DNA of 64,000 nucleotides from Betaproteobacteria bacterium UBA1934 (lineage in GTDB: Bacteria > Pseudomonadota > Gammaproteobacteria > Burkholderiales > Rhodocyclaceae), in contig DDFG01000005.1 of NCBI GenBank assembly GCA_002337055.1, positions 633,037-697,036 on the forward strand, given 5' to 3'. Position 1 is the stretch's first letter, and each line of letters begins with the position of its first letter. Positions 46,643 to 55,067 of this stretch are shown here, piece by piece. The notes beneath the pieces were generated by a model. The model did no database searches. It had not been told where the DNA came from and saw only the letters and a list, made by a program, of their open reading frames with translations. The position numbers and the translations under genes are program-made.

Positions 46643-46886
46643 CATTCAGAGGCCAAGTTTTGTCTGATCGTCGGCCTCTGGAGGCTGAGATATGTCAACA
46701 CTAGCGCTAGAAACGGTACGTCAGCGGTGTGCTCTGGTCTGAATATGGTTCCTTTCCTAAGGCAAAATAATATGATCGAGAAACTCTTCACCTTCGCCAA
46801 TCTGCAGATCGCCATGCGTCGATTGTTTTCCCTTGACTCTCATCGATGCCTTATGGCAATGAGGGTTAGGGCATATCAGCGCTAAT
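46643..46886. other. AT-rich stretch without a recognised gene after gyrB
   Basis: This stretch holds the 8-bp inverted repeat noted at 46647-46680. It also has a 37-codon frame at 46772-46885 (MIEKLFTFANLQIAMRRLFS...) that I do not recognise, and a 16-codon frame at about 46692. The coding evidence is weak. The region looks like the edge of an acquired segment. Confidence 0.35.
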
Positions 46887-47180
46887 TTAAGGGGTACCTT
46901 GCTTGAGTTGCTTCATAAAAACTCCAAAATGCGGTAGAAAATCCTCAAATAGTGGCTTCTCTTTGTTGTTTAGAACGACTTCTCCCAAAAGCTTGAGGCC
47001 AACCACGAATGCAGCCGCTTCCTCGTCGTCAAAAGAACCGTGAGCTTTTACTCGTTCGACCAAACCAAGAATTTCGTCGTGATTGCAGGTTTCGAATCGC
47101 AAGAATTGGGCGTCGCTCGTCTGAACCCCAGTCGCACTGCTCAAGTATTCGACGGTGACGCGATAACGATGGTGCTTCAT
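46887..47180 (-). CDS. DUF3861 family small protein
   Basis: A 97-residue soluble protein beginning MKHHRYRVTVEYL, the DUF3861 pattern, followed by LRFETCNHDEILGLVERVK, AAAFVVGLKLLGEVVL and FLPHFGVFMKQLKQ. Function of the family is unknown. The ATG has a good Shine-Dalgarno (GGAG at about 47185-47190). It is the last gene of the minus-strand set that begins at 48177. Confidence 0.75.
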   Translation of the reverse strand: MKHHRYRVTVEYLSSATGVQTSDAQFLRFETCNHDEILGLVERVKAHGSFDDEEAAAFVVGLKLLGEVVLNNKEKPLFEDFLPHFGVFMKQLKQGTP

Positions 47181-47213
47181 GATCTACTCCTAAAATCTGT
47201 TTTACTAAGTACG

Positions 47214-47441
47214 TCAAGTTTTCGTCACCAATGCGCTGACTATTTTCTGCGTAAATGGCGCAAGTAGCATTACGGTTGGAAACGCAATCAACCAGCCCGT
47301 AGGCCATGCTGACAACCACAATGACAGGGTACCGTCAGCGAGGCCTGCAGCGCGAAGCGTCGCGATTCCGGAAATCAAAAGCGACATCAGCCCTGAAAGA
47401 ATGAGGCTGAACAACGTTGGTGCGAAACTTTTTGGAATCAA
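47214..47441 (-). CDS. DUF2798 family small membrane protein
   Basis: A 75-residue protein with two membrane helices (LFSLILSGLMSLLISGIATL and AWPTGWLIAFPTVMLLAPF), ending VSALVTKT, the DUF2798 layout. The start is a TTG at 47441 with a strong AGGAG (about 47449-47453) and overlaps the stop of the preceding frame (TTGA). Role unknown. Confidence 0.75.
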   Translation of the reverse strand: MIPKSFAPTLFSLILSGLMSLLISGIATLRAAGLADGTLSLWLSAWPTGWLIAFPTVMLLAPFTQKIVSALVTKT

Positions 47442-47674
47442 CAGATTGTCTCCTGATCAATTACGCTTTTCGTTAGAAAGGTGCGCGCTGTCTTGATATC
47501 TCCGGCAAAACGATCAGTTTCTGCCGAGCGCCTGGCATGAGCCCTCAACCCGGACCACGAGCCTAAACGAATAGCGCATTCGTTGAGGAACGCCACGATC
47601 ATGTGCGGATTGCATGGGTTTGCTGCTGTTGAAATAACCAGAAAATTCACCAAAAGGAGCCCGTTCGCTAACAA
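47438..47674 (-). CDS. Uncertain small protein coupled to the DUF2798 gene
   Basis: An open frame of up to 78 residues from a TTG at 47674; an internal ATG at 47602 would give 54 residues. It has no recognisable domain and no clear Shine-Dalgarno. Support comes only from the overlap of its stop with the DUF2798 start and from its filling the gap between two genes of one direction. It may be a remnant or not translated. Confidence 0.3.
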   Translation of the reverse strand: MLANGLLLVNFLVISTAANPCNPHMIVAFLNECAIRLGSWSGLRAHARRSAETDRFAGDIKTARTFLTKSVIDQETIC

Positions 47675-47676
47675 CT

Positions 47677-48177
47677 CTACGATCTCGAAAAAATCACTCG
47701 AATGGCTTTCCCTTCAAGGCTGCGATCACCAGAGATAACGCTGCCGACACTTGCACTCTGACTGACAACTGGTATTCCAGCGTTTTTAAGTTGATTCATC
47801 AACTGATCGACCGGCTTTCCAGACAATTCTGCAACTGTGGTGAGTGGGGCATTCGTGACAGCCTTGACTGCCATCACATGCGGAGGTAGCCCATCCTGAC
47901 CTTTCCCTGAAACAGAAACGAAAGAGCCCGCCGTTACCAGCAGACTGAACACAAGAATCGCCCGACCCATAGTGCCGGTCATGAAGTACCGGCAAAACCC
48001 ATTCCAATTGACAGCCGCATGAGCAATCGCGCCAACCACCATCAACCATCCAAGCCATTCATGTGCAACCTTGTTCAAACCGGTATCCCAATGAAAAAAC
48101 ATCAAAATGCCGGTAACGGACATGAGACTAAAGCTACCCATCGTCAAAGGGGTTGCCCATTCTCGAGATAGTTTCAT
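47677..48177 (-). CDS. Membrane protein with DUF4405-like N-terminus
   Basis: A 166-residue protein. The N-terminal part has three membrane helices: WATPLTMGSFSLMSVTGILM with FFHWDTG, then EWLGWLMVVGAIAHAAVNW and RAILVFSLLVTAGSF, as in DUF4405 (cytochrome b-like) proteins, with histidines at HEW and HAAVNW. The C-terminal 65 residues are soluble (VDQLMNQLKNAGIPVVS). The start at 48177 is fixed by AAGGAGAT. It is divergent from the MarR regulator and probably under its control. Confidence 0.75.
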   Translation of the reverse strand: MKLSREWATPLTMGSFSLMSVTGILMFFHWDTGLNKVAHEWLGWLMVVGAIAHAAVNWNGFCRYFMTGTMGRAILVFSLLVTAGSFVSVSGKGQDGLPPHVMAVKAVTNAPLTTVAELSGKPVDQLMNQLKNAGIPVVSQSASVGSVISGDRSLEGKAIRVIFSRS

Positions 48178-48233
48178 GGAGATCTCCTTCATAACGGTCA
48201 ATAACTGACATAGTCGCAATTTATCGAACAACT

Positions 48234-48249
48234 ATCTTGCTAGCAAGAT
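48234..48249. promoter_or_regulatory. Palindromic operator of the MarR-type regulator (candidate)
   Basis: ATCTTGCTAGCAAGAT is a perfect 16-base palindrome in the 108-base space between the divergent membrane-protein and MarR genes. MarR regulators usually bind such dyads and repress both directions. A TTGCTA inside it could be the -35 for the leftward gene, with TAAATT 17 bases further on. Confidence 0.65.
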
Positions 48250-48285
48250 GTATTACAATTAATTACACCTCGCACGGATATTCTT

Positions 48286-48750
48286 ATGAAGACAGACCGC
48301 ATGAGTACCCATCAATGGGATACATCCCTCGATCCCGAAATAGTGCCGCTGTTTCTCAACCTTCAGTGGGCTCAGGCGCGAGCTCTCCGCACGATGAAAC
48401 CCATTTTGGCAGCGCACTGCATGTCGATGGCCGAGTTTGATGTCTTGGCCACTCTGCGTAATTCGAATCAAATGTATGAGATGACGCCCAAGGAAATTCA
48501 AGAGGAGGTGGTGATCACTTCTGGAGGATTGACCAAGATCATGTTGCAACTTGAGTCCAGAGGGCTGGTGACCCGGCTGCAGCCGGAGGGGGATCTTAGG
48601 GTCAAGCCGCTTCGTCTGACTGCTCTGGGAAAGAAATTGATTGAGGGAGCCATGGAGCAGATGATCAAGGAGACGGGGGCGTGGGTTAGAGCGGCGCTTG
48701 GCCCGAAGGAGATCGAGCGACTGACTGATCTGATGGCCAAGATCGTGTAG
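48286..48750 (+). CDS. MarR family transcriptional regulator
   Basis: A 154-residue winged-helix regulator. LNLQWAQARALRTMKPILAAH is the dimerisation helix; MSMAEFDVLATLR, TPKEIQEEVVITSGGLTKIML and QLESRGLVTR form the helix-turn-helix, with the wing LVTRLQPEGDLRVKPLRLTALG. It is divergent from the gene run 46887-48177, with a 16-base palindrome between. The inducer is unknown. Confidence 0.88.
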   Translation: MKTDRMSTHQWDTSLDPEIVPLFLNLQWAQARALRTMKPILAAHCMSMAEFDVLATLRNSNQMYEMTPKEIQEEVVITSGGLTKIMLQLESRGLVTRLQPEGDLRVKPLRLTALGKKLIEGAMEQMIKETGAWVRAALGPKEIERLTDLMAKIV

Positions 48751-48912
48751 GAACCGTTGTGAAACTGGTCATTTATGTTTGTGATCATGTAACCCGACAT
48801 CACCCAGTCGCTTTAGTCATGTTGACCGCTTATCGGCGGATTTCCGACCGAGTCAGGTATTGTCGTACGGCGGTTTTCACTGACAGTTAGCCTTCTCCAT
48901 GCGACTGGCTTC
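48751..48912. other. Short spacer without gene
   Basis: A 162-base spacer between convergent genes. It holds phrases such as TTATCGGCGGATTTCCGACC and CGGTTTTCACTGACAG that look like the end of a decayed insertion sequence, but no inverted repeats or transposase frame can be seen, so this is not asserted. Confidence 0.25.
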
Positions 48913-51114
48913 TCACCCCTGCACCCCCATCCTCTCCCTCGCCCCATGCAGTTTCCGGTAGCTGTCGATCAGCCGCTTGTGGCGGTCCAGCCCCTCCAGT
49001 TTGGTGCTCGTCGGGGTCAGGCCGTGGAAGCGCACGCTGCCGCTCACTGAGCCCAGCACCACGTCCATGCGCGGGTCGCCGAACATGCGGCGGAAATTGG
49101 TTTCGTAGTCGGCGAGGGCCAGTCCGTCGTCCAGTTGCACTTCCAGCACTGCGTCCAGCGCCTGGTAGAACAGGCCGCGCTCGACGGTGTTTTCGTTGTA
49201 TTGCAGGTAGGCCTTGACCAGTTCGTGCGCGGCGTCGAACTGTTGCAGGGCGAGCTGGATCAGCAGCTTCAGTTCCAGAATCGTGAGCTGGCCCCAGGCG
49301 GTGTTCTCGTCAAATTCGACGCCGATCAGGGTGATGATGTCGGTGTAGTCGTCGAGTTCGCTGTCTTCCAGCCGCGTCAGCAGCGCTTGCAGTTGGGTGT
49401 CGTCGAGGCGGTGCAGGTTGAGGATGTCTTCGCGGAAGCGGAGCGCCTTGTTGGTGTTGTCCCAGATCAGGTCTTCAACCGGGTAGATTTCGGAATAGCC
49501 GGGCACGAGAATGCGGCAGGCGATGGCGCCGAGCTGGTCGTACACCGCCATGTACACTTCCTTGCCCATGTCGCGGAGGAGGCCGAGCAGGGTGGCGGCT
49601 TCGTCGGCATTGGCGTCCTGGCCCTGGCCGGAGAAATCCCACTCCACGAAGTCGTAGTCGGCGCGGGCGCTAAAGAAGCGCCACGAGACCACGCCGCTGG
49701 AGTCGATAAAGTGTTCGACAAAGTTGTTCGGCTCGGTGACGGCGGCGCTCTCGAAGGTGGGGCGGGGCAGGTCGTTCAGGCCCTCGAAGCTGCGCCCTTG
49801 CAGCAATTCGGTCAGGCTGCGCTCCAGCGCCACTGCCAGGCTGGGGTGGGCGCCGAACGAGGCGAACACGCCGCCGGTGCGCGGATTCATCAGCGTCACG
49901 CACATGACCGGGAATTGCCCGCCCAGCGAGGCGTCTTTCACCAGCACCGGAAAGCCCTGTTTCTCCAGTTCTTCGATGCCCGCGAGCACGCCGGGGTATT
50001 TGGCCAGCACGGCTGGCGGCACGTCGGGCAACGCGATTTCGCCTTCGAGAATGTCGCGCTTGACGGCGCGTTCAAATATCTCGGAAAGGCACTGCACCTG
50101 CGCCTCGGCCAGCGTGTTGCCGGCGCTCATGCCGTTGCTGAGGTAAAGGTTGTCGATCAAATTGGCGGGAAAGTACACCACCTCGCCGTCGGAAAGCCGC
50201 ACGTAGGGCAGCGAGCAGATGCCGCGCTTGGCGTTGCCGGAATTGGTGTCGATCAGGTGCGAGCCGCGCAGTTCGCCATCCGGGTCGTAGAGGGCGCGGC
50301 AATGGTCGTCGAGTATTTCGGGCGGCAGCGCATCCTTGCGGCCCGGCTTGAACCAGCGTTCGTCCGGGTAGTGAACGAAGGCGGCGTTGGCGAAGTCTTC
50401 GCCCAGATACTGGTCGTTGTAGAAATGGTTGCAGTTCAGCCGTTCGATGAATTCACCCAGGGCCGAGGCCAGGGCGCTCTCCTTGGTGGCGCCCTTGCCG
50501 TTGGTAAAGCACATCGGCGAATGGGCGTCGCGGATGTGCAGCGACCACACGTTGGGCACCAGATTGCGCCAGGAGGCGATTTCGATCTTGATGCCGAGGC
50601 TTGCCAGCAGGCCCGCCATGTTGGCGATGGTCTGCTCCAGCGGCAGGTCTTTGCCGGCGATGTAGGTACTTACTTGCGGATCGGGATTGAGCGCGAGCAG
50701 CGATTGCGCGTCGGCGTCGAGATCGGCGACTTCTTCGATCACGAACTCCGGCCCGGTCTGCACTACCTTCTTGACCGTGCAACGCTCGATGGAGCGCAGG
50801 ATGCCCTGGCGATCCTTCTCGGAAATATCGGACGGCAACTCGACCTGGATCTTGAAAGTCTGCCGGTAGCGGTTTTCGGGGTCGACGATATTGTTTTGCG
50901 ACAGTCGGATTTGGTCGGTGGGGATGTTGCGCGTGTCGCAGTACAGCTTGACGAAATAGGCCGCGCACAAGGCGGACGACGCCAGAAAGTAGTCGAACGG
51001 CCCCGGTGCCGAACCGTCGCCCTTGTAACGGATGGGTTGGTCGGCAATGACCGTGAAGTCGTCAAACCGGGCTTCGAGGCGCAGCTTGTCGAGAAAATTG
51101 ACCTTGATTTCCAT
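48913..51114 (-). CDS. OsmC-YcaO fusion protein
   Basis: A 733-residue protein. Residues 1-150 read as an OsmC-type domain (DGSAPGPFDYFLASSALCAA, with cysteines C49 and C59). Residues from about 165 on form a YcaO domain like E. coli YcaO (IEIASWRNLVPNVWSLHIRD; ATKESALASALGEFIERL; EAQVQCLSEIFERAVKR), with the glutamates of the ATP site. The last 150 residues are helical repeats. YcaO uses ATP to activate amide bonds and is reported to support RimO-dependent methylthiolation of ribosomal protein S12. The fusion and the thiol-peroxidase-type partner suggest a redox-linked role. It follows no close operon partner. Confidence 0.85.
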   Translation of the reverse strand: MEIKVNFLDKLRLEARFDDFTVIADQPIRYKGDGSAPGPFDYFLASSALCAAYFVKLYCDTRNIPTDQIRLSQNNIVDPENRYRQTFKIQVELPSDISEKDRQGILRSIERCTVKKVVQTGPEFVIEEVADLDADAQSLLALNPDPQVSTYIAGKDLPLEQTIANMAGLLASLGIKIEIASWRNLVPNVWSLHIRDAHSPMCFTNGKGATKESALASALGEFIERLNCNHFYNDQYLGEDFANAAFVHYPDERWFKPGRKDALPPEILDDHCRALYDPDGELRGSHLIDTNSGNAKRGICSLPYVRLSDGEVVYFPANLIDNLYLSNGMSAGNTLAEAQVQCLSEIFERAVKRDILEGEIALPDVPPAVLAKYPGVLAGIEELEKQGFPVLVKDASLGGQFPVMCVTLMNPRTGGVFASFGAHPSLAVALERSLTELLQGRSFEGLNDLPRPTFESAAVTEPNNFVEHFIDSSGVVSWRFFSARADYDFVEWDFSGQGQDANADEAATLLGLLRDMGKEVYMAVYDQLGAIACRILVPGYSEIYPVEDLIWDNTNKALRFREDILNLHRLDDTQLQALLTRLEDSELDDYTDIITLIGVEFDENTAWGQLTILELKLLIQLALQQFDAAHELVKAYLQYNENTVERGLFYQALDAVLEVQLDDGLALADYETNFRRMFGDPRMDVVLGSVSGSVRFHGLTPTSTKLEGLDRHKRLIDSYRKLHGARERMGVQG

Positions 51115-51211
51115 GCGGGGAATTCCAAAAAAGCGTTTGAACCGGGTACCGTACCGTGCGCCGCCGGGTGCAGAGGCGGATCATACCGGTTGGCGGGTCG
51201 TCTGCCCGCGT

Positions 51212-51850
51212 TTAACCCATTCGTTCCTGCGTCAGGCCGTATTGAATGCCGTAGCGCATCAGCTCGGCGTTGTTGTCGATGCTGAGTTTCTGCATCAGGC
51301 GGGCCTTGTGGGTGGCGACGGTCTTGGCGCTGATGTGCAGCTTGGTGCCGATGTCGTTGAGCGAGAGGCCGGCACACAGGCATAGCAGCACCTCGTATTC
51401 GCGGTCGGAGAGAATCTCGTGCGGCGGCGCGTCGTCGGCGCCGCCAAAGACCATGGCGTCGACTAGCACCGGGTCGATGTAGCGGCCGCCCGCCGAGACC
51501 TTGCGCAGGGCGGCGATGAGCACGGCCGGGTCGCTGTCCTTGGTGACGTAGCCGACGGCGCCGGCGCGCAGGGCGCGCGAGACGAGCTGCGGTTCGTTGT
51601 GCATGCTGAGTACGATGATCCGGATGCCGGGCGCTTCGGCGAGCACGCGCCGGATCAGGTCCAGGCCGCTGATGCCGGGCATGGAGAGGTCGGAGACCAG
51701 GATGTCGACCCGATTCTGCCGCAAGAAGCTCATCACTTCGCTGCCTTGCGAGGCTTCGCCCAGCACTTCGAGATCGGATTCGGTGGCGAGGATCTGGCGC
51801 AGGCCGCTGCGCACGATGCGGTGGTCGTCGGCGATCAGGATGCGGATCAT
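51212..51850 (-). CDS. NarL/FixJ-type response regulator
   Basis: A 212-residue response regulator with a receiver domain (IRILIADDHRIVRSGLRQIL; phospho-acceptor Asp in DILVSDLSMPG, about residue 54; LSMHNEP; YVTKDS) and a LuxR helix-turn-helix (LSDREYEVLLCLCAGLSLND, then TKLHISAKTVATHKA). Its start overlaps the stop of the hybrid kinase gene (ATGA at 51847-51850), so kinase and regulator are a matched pair. Confidence 0.95.
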   Translation of the reverse strand: MIRILIADDHRIVRSGLRQILATESDLEVLGEASQGSEVMSFLRQNRVDILVSDLSMPGISGLDLIRRVLAEAPGIRIIVLSMHNEPQLVSRALRAGAVGYVTKDSDPAVLIAALRKVSAGGRYIDPVLVDAMVFGGADDAPPHEILSDREYEVLLCLCAGLSLNDIGTKLHISAKTVATHKARLMQKLSIDNNAELMRYGIQYGLTQERMG

Positions 51851-53391
51851 GGTTGTTCCCTCTCGGTGGGGATGAGGACGCGCAAGGTGGTGCCCGCACC
51901 CGGGGCGCTCTGGATGGAAAGGCTGCCGCCCAGGATCTCGAGCCGCTCGCGGATGCCGCGCAGGCCGAAGGATTGGCCGCCAATGGCGGCGGTGTCGAAG
52001 CCCTTGCCGTCGTCACGGATGATCACCAGCAGTTCGGTGTCGCTGGATTCGAGCGAAATGGTGACCTCGGCGGCAGCGGCGTGGCGGGAGACGTTGGTCA
52101 GCGACTCCTGCACGATGCGGAACAGGGCGGTGGAACGCACGTCGTCCAGCATGACTTCGCAGGCCGCTTCGAGATGGCAGGCGGTGCCGGTGCGTTTGCA
52201 GAAGTCATTGGCCAGCCACTCCAGCGAGGGCAGCAGGCCGAGGTTGAGGGCGGCCGGCCGCAACTGCGAGGCAACCTGGCGCATGACGCGCACGGTTTCG
52301 TCGATCAGGCGTTTCATGCTCTCCAGACGGGTGGTCACGGCGCCGGGTGGCGCTTTCCATTCGCGGCCGAGCAGGCTGAGTTCGAGCTTCAGCGCGGTGA
52401 GCAATGAGCCTTGTTCGTCGTGGATTTCGCGGGCGATGCGCTTGCGCTCTTGTTCCATGGCGGCGTCGCCGTGCGCGGCGAGGTCGCGCAGGTGTTGCTG
52501 CGATGCGCGCAGAGCCTGTTCGATACGCTTGCGCTCGGTCAGGTCGAGCACAAAGGCGATGATGTGATTCTGCTCAAAAGCCTTGGCGGCGCCGACCAGC
52601 ACCGGAAAGCGGCTGCCGTCGGGCCGCAGGCAGATTTTTTCCACTGGGGGAAACCGGGTAATGGTGGCCGCCATCGAGAGCGCGGCGACGGTGTCTTTCC
52701 GTTGCTCGGGCACCACCAATTGTTGCCAGTTTACGCGACCTTCGTGAATATCCGCACGGGCGACGCCAAAGAGTTCGACAAAGGCAGCATTGGCGTCGAT
52801 CAGCGTGCCGTCGCCCTTGAAAAACATGATGCCGATGATGTTGGCATCGACCAGGCAGTGGATCAGCGCGTTCCGCTCGCGCAGGCTCTCTTCGGCGGCG
52901 CGGCGCTCGGCCACCTCGGCCACCAGCCGGCGGTAGGCGCTTTCCAGTTCGCCGGTGCGCTGCCGGACGCGCTCATCCAGATCGCGGCGCAGGGCTTGCA
53001 GTGAGAGATGGGTTCTGACCCGCGCCAGCGTCTCGCTGGCCTCGATGGGCTTGATCAGGTAATCGACGCCGCCACTGTCGAACGCCTTGACCCGGTCTTC
53101 GCTGCCTGCGTTGCCGCTGACGAAAATGATCGGCGTGTCGGAGGTTGGCGAGCGCGAGCGGATCTTGCGACAGAGCGCGTAGCCGTCCATGTCGGGCATG
53201 CAGACGTCGAGCAGAATCAGGTCGGGTTGCATGGTTTCAAGCAGGGCCAGTGCCTGACTGCCGTCTTCCGCCGCGAGCACGTCGTACCCGCCTTGTTCCA
53301 GCACCAACCGAAGCAGCATGCGGTCGATGTCGGAGTCGTCGACAACAAGTATCCGGTCCCGCACCGGCGCGTTCGCAACGGCAGTTTGCAT
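51847..53391 (-). CDS. Hybrid histidine kinase with N-terminal receiver and PAS domain
   Basis: A 514-residue cytoplasmic kinase. From the N-terminus: a receiver (ILVVDDSDIDRMLLRLVLEQ; DLILLDVCMPDMDG; phospho-Asp near residue 62), a coiled coil (about 125-175), a PAS domain (about 180-300), a HisKA_3 H-box (RIAREIHDEQGSLLTALKLE) and an HATPase domain (IVQESLTNVSRHA, IRDDGKGFD, GLRGIRERLEI). The start at 53391 (MQTAVANAP) has GGGGAGATCC before it. No membrane segment is visible, so it senses an internal signal, and its own receiver could modulate activity. Confidence 0.9.
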   Translation of the reverse strand: MQTAVANAPVRDRILVVDDSDIDRMLLRLVLEQGGYDVLAAEDGSQALALLETMQPDLILLDVCMPDMDGYALCRKIRSRSPTSDTPIIFVSGNAGSEDRVKAFDSGGVDYLIKPIEASETLARVRTHLSLQALRRDLDERVRQRTGELESAYRRLVAEVAERRAAEESLRERNALIHCLVDANIIGIMFFKGDGTLIDANAAFVELFGVARADIHEGRVNWQQLVVPEQRKDTVAALSMAATITRFPPVEKICLRPDGSRFPVLVGAAKAFEQNHIIAFVLDLTERKRIEQALRASQQHLRDLAAHGDAAMEQERKRIAREIHDEQGSLLTALKLELSLLGREWKAPPGAVTTRLESMKRLIDETVRVMRQVASQLRPAALNLGLLPSLEWLANDFCKRTGTACHLEAACEVMLDDVRSTALFRIVQESLTNVSRHAAAAEVTISLESSDTELLVIIRDDGKGFDTAAIGGQSFGLRGIRERLEILGGSLSIQSAPGAGTTLRVLIPTEREQP

Positions 53392-53473
53392 GGATCTCCC
53401 CACCTTCCGGATTGCCCGGCGCATGATGGAAACATTTTAGCGGCTGTCGGCGAGGAGTGGTGAAAGGCTTCGA

Positions 53474-54559
53474 TCAGTTGCCGAAGGCGATGATCTCCTG
53501 CGGAATCCTGTCCAGCGGTACCGAACGGTCGGTGGCGCCCATCTTGAGCGCCTCTTTCGGCATGCCGAACACCACGCAGGTGGATTCATCCTCGGCCAGC
53601 GTCGAGGCGCCGGCATCGCGCATTTCCTTGAGGCCGCGCGCGCCGTCGTCGCCCATGCCGGTCATGATGATGCCCAGCGCGTTCTTGCCCGCCACCTGCG
53701 CCACGGAGCGAAAGAGCACATCGACGGAAGGCTTGTGGCGATTGACCAGCGGGCCGTCCTTGACCTCGACGTAATACTGCGCGCCGCTCCGCTTGACCAT
53801 CATGTGGCGACCGCCGGGGGCGATCAGAGCGATGCCGGGGCGCACGCGGTCGCCGTCCTTCGCTTCCTTGACCTGCAACTGGCAGAGGCCGTTCAGGCGC
53901 TCGGCAAACATGGCGGTGAACTTCTCGGGCATGTGCTGCACGATGACCGTGCCGGTGCAGGTGCCGGGCAGGCGCGTGAGCACGGCTTCCAGCGCCTGCG
54001 TGCCGCCGGTGGAGGTGCCGATGGCGATCAGCTTGTCGGTGGTGCCGTACATGCGCGCGCCCTGATGCGCGGTGTTGGGCAGCATCACGTCGGCGGTGTT
54101 CTTGGGCCGGTTGGGAATTGCGGCGGTGGCCGAGGTGACGCGCTGCAAGGCCTTGATGTTGGCGCGGGCAGCGGCCTTGATGGCGCCGACGATGTCGTTG
54201 CTGGAATCTTCCAGAAAGGATTTGAGGTTGATCTTGGGTTTGGTGATGATATTGACCGCGCCAGCGGCCAGCGCTTCCATCGTCACCTGGGCGCCGGTTT
54301 CCGCCAGCGAGGAGCAGATGATGACCGGTGTCGGGCGCTCGGCCATGATCTTTTTCAGAAAGGTCAGACCGTCCATGCGCGGCATTTCGATGTCGAGTAC
54401 GAACACGTCGGGCCATTGGCTGCGCAGCTTGTCGGAGGCAAACAGCGGGTCCTGTGCGGTGCCGATCACTTCGATGGACGGTTCGCGGCTGATGGCCTGC
54501 GTCACCAACTGGCGGACCAGCGCCGAGTCATCGACGATCATGACCTTGATCTTGTTCAT
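53474..54559 (-). CDS. cheB: Chemotaxis response regulator protein-glutamate methylesterase CheB
   Basis: Removes methyl groups from, and deamidates, chemoreceptors when phosphorylated. The 361 residues have the receiver ([18 protein letters not shown]; phospho-Asp in [13 protein letters not shown]) and the esterase with the triad serine in [10 protein letters not shown], histidine in QHMPEKFT and aspartate in [11 protein letters not shown]. The start at 54559 (MNKIKVMIV) is one base after the cheD stop. Full length and motifs are normal. Confidence 0.95.
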   Translation of the reverse strand: MNKIKVMIVDDSALVRQLVTQAISREPSIEVIGTAQDPLFASDKLRSQWPDVFVLDIEMPRMDGLTFLKKIMAERPTPVIICSSLAETGAQVTMEALAAGAVNIITKPKINLKSFLEDSSNDIVGAIKAAARANIKALQRVTSATAAIPNRPKNTADVMLPNTAHQGARMYGTTDKLIAIGTSTGGTQALEAVLTRLPGTCTGTVIVQHMPEKFTAMFAERLNGLCQLQVKEAKDGDRVRPGIALIAPGGRHMMVKRSGAQYYVEVKDGPLVNRHKPSVDVLFRSVAQVAGKNALGIIMTGMGDDGARGLKEMRDAGASTLAEDESTCVVFGMPKEALKMGATDRSVPLDRIPQEIIAFGN

Positions 54560-54560
54560 T

Positions 54561-55067
54561 TCATTTCCTTCCTGGGGAGGGGGACGATTGGTTCTGGGGG
54601 AGGACCATCCAGACATGGCCGGACGACAGATCGAGAAAGAGGCGGCGACGGTGATTGCCGCCAACGTGCTCGGTCATGACCAGAAATCCGAAGGCGGAAA
54701 GGGCGGCCTTGGTGGCTTCGATATTGCGGCGACCGACATCCATGTTGATCGCCTGGATGCCGGCGAACATGTTGCCGCCGCCAAAGATCTTGACCTGGCA
54801 ACTGGCCGGTGACACGCGCTTGGCCCGCAGCTCGTACGAAAACCGCTCGATCGCCTCGTTGGCAAAGCGGCCGTCGGGCAGCGAGCCGGGCGGGCGCTGG
54901 CGCCCCGGCAGCAGGATGTGGCACATGCCGCCGAATTGTAGCTGCGGGTGCCAGACCGTGACGGCGACGCAGGAGCCGAGCAGGGTGCCGATGCGGCCAG
55001 GCGAGACGCCGAAGTGGATTTCTCCGGGGTGGAGAAAAATGTCGTGGTGCTGGTGAGACGGGCTCAT
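54561..55067 (-). CDS. cheD: Chemoreceptor glutamine deamidase CheD
   Basis: Deamidates glutamines of chemoreceptors and in some systems interacts with CheC. The 168 residues have LHPGEIHFG, then the catalytic cysteine in [13 protein letters not shown] and histidine in MCHILLP, and FGGGNMF in the middle. The start overlaps the cheR stop by 4 bases. Confidence 0.94.
   Translation of the reverse strand: MSPSHQHHDIFLHPGEIHFGVSPGRIGTLLGSCVAVTVWHPQLQFGGMCHILLPGRQRPPGSLPDGRFANEAIERFSYELRAKRVSPASCQVKIFGGGNMFAGIQAINMDVGRRNIEATKAALSAFGFLVMTEHVGGNHRRRLFLDLSSGHVWMVLPQNQSSPSPGRK

Noticed and set aside
46692..46885. Two very short plus-strand frames (16 and 37 codons) after the gyrB terminator
   Set aside because: No domain, no conservation evidence, and composition like non-coding DNA; mentioned only in the region description.
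48751..48912. Possible insertion sequence remnant
   Set aside because: Some phrases look like an IS end, but there is no pair of terminal repeats, target duplication or transposase fragment.
49135..51285. A 716-codon open frame antisense to the OsmC-YcaO gene
   Set aside because: The translated sequence is low-complexity and has no domains; the minus-strand gene has two clear domains.
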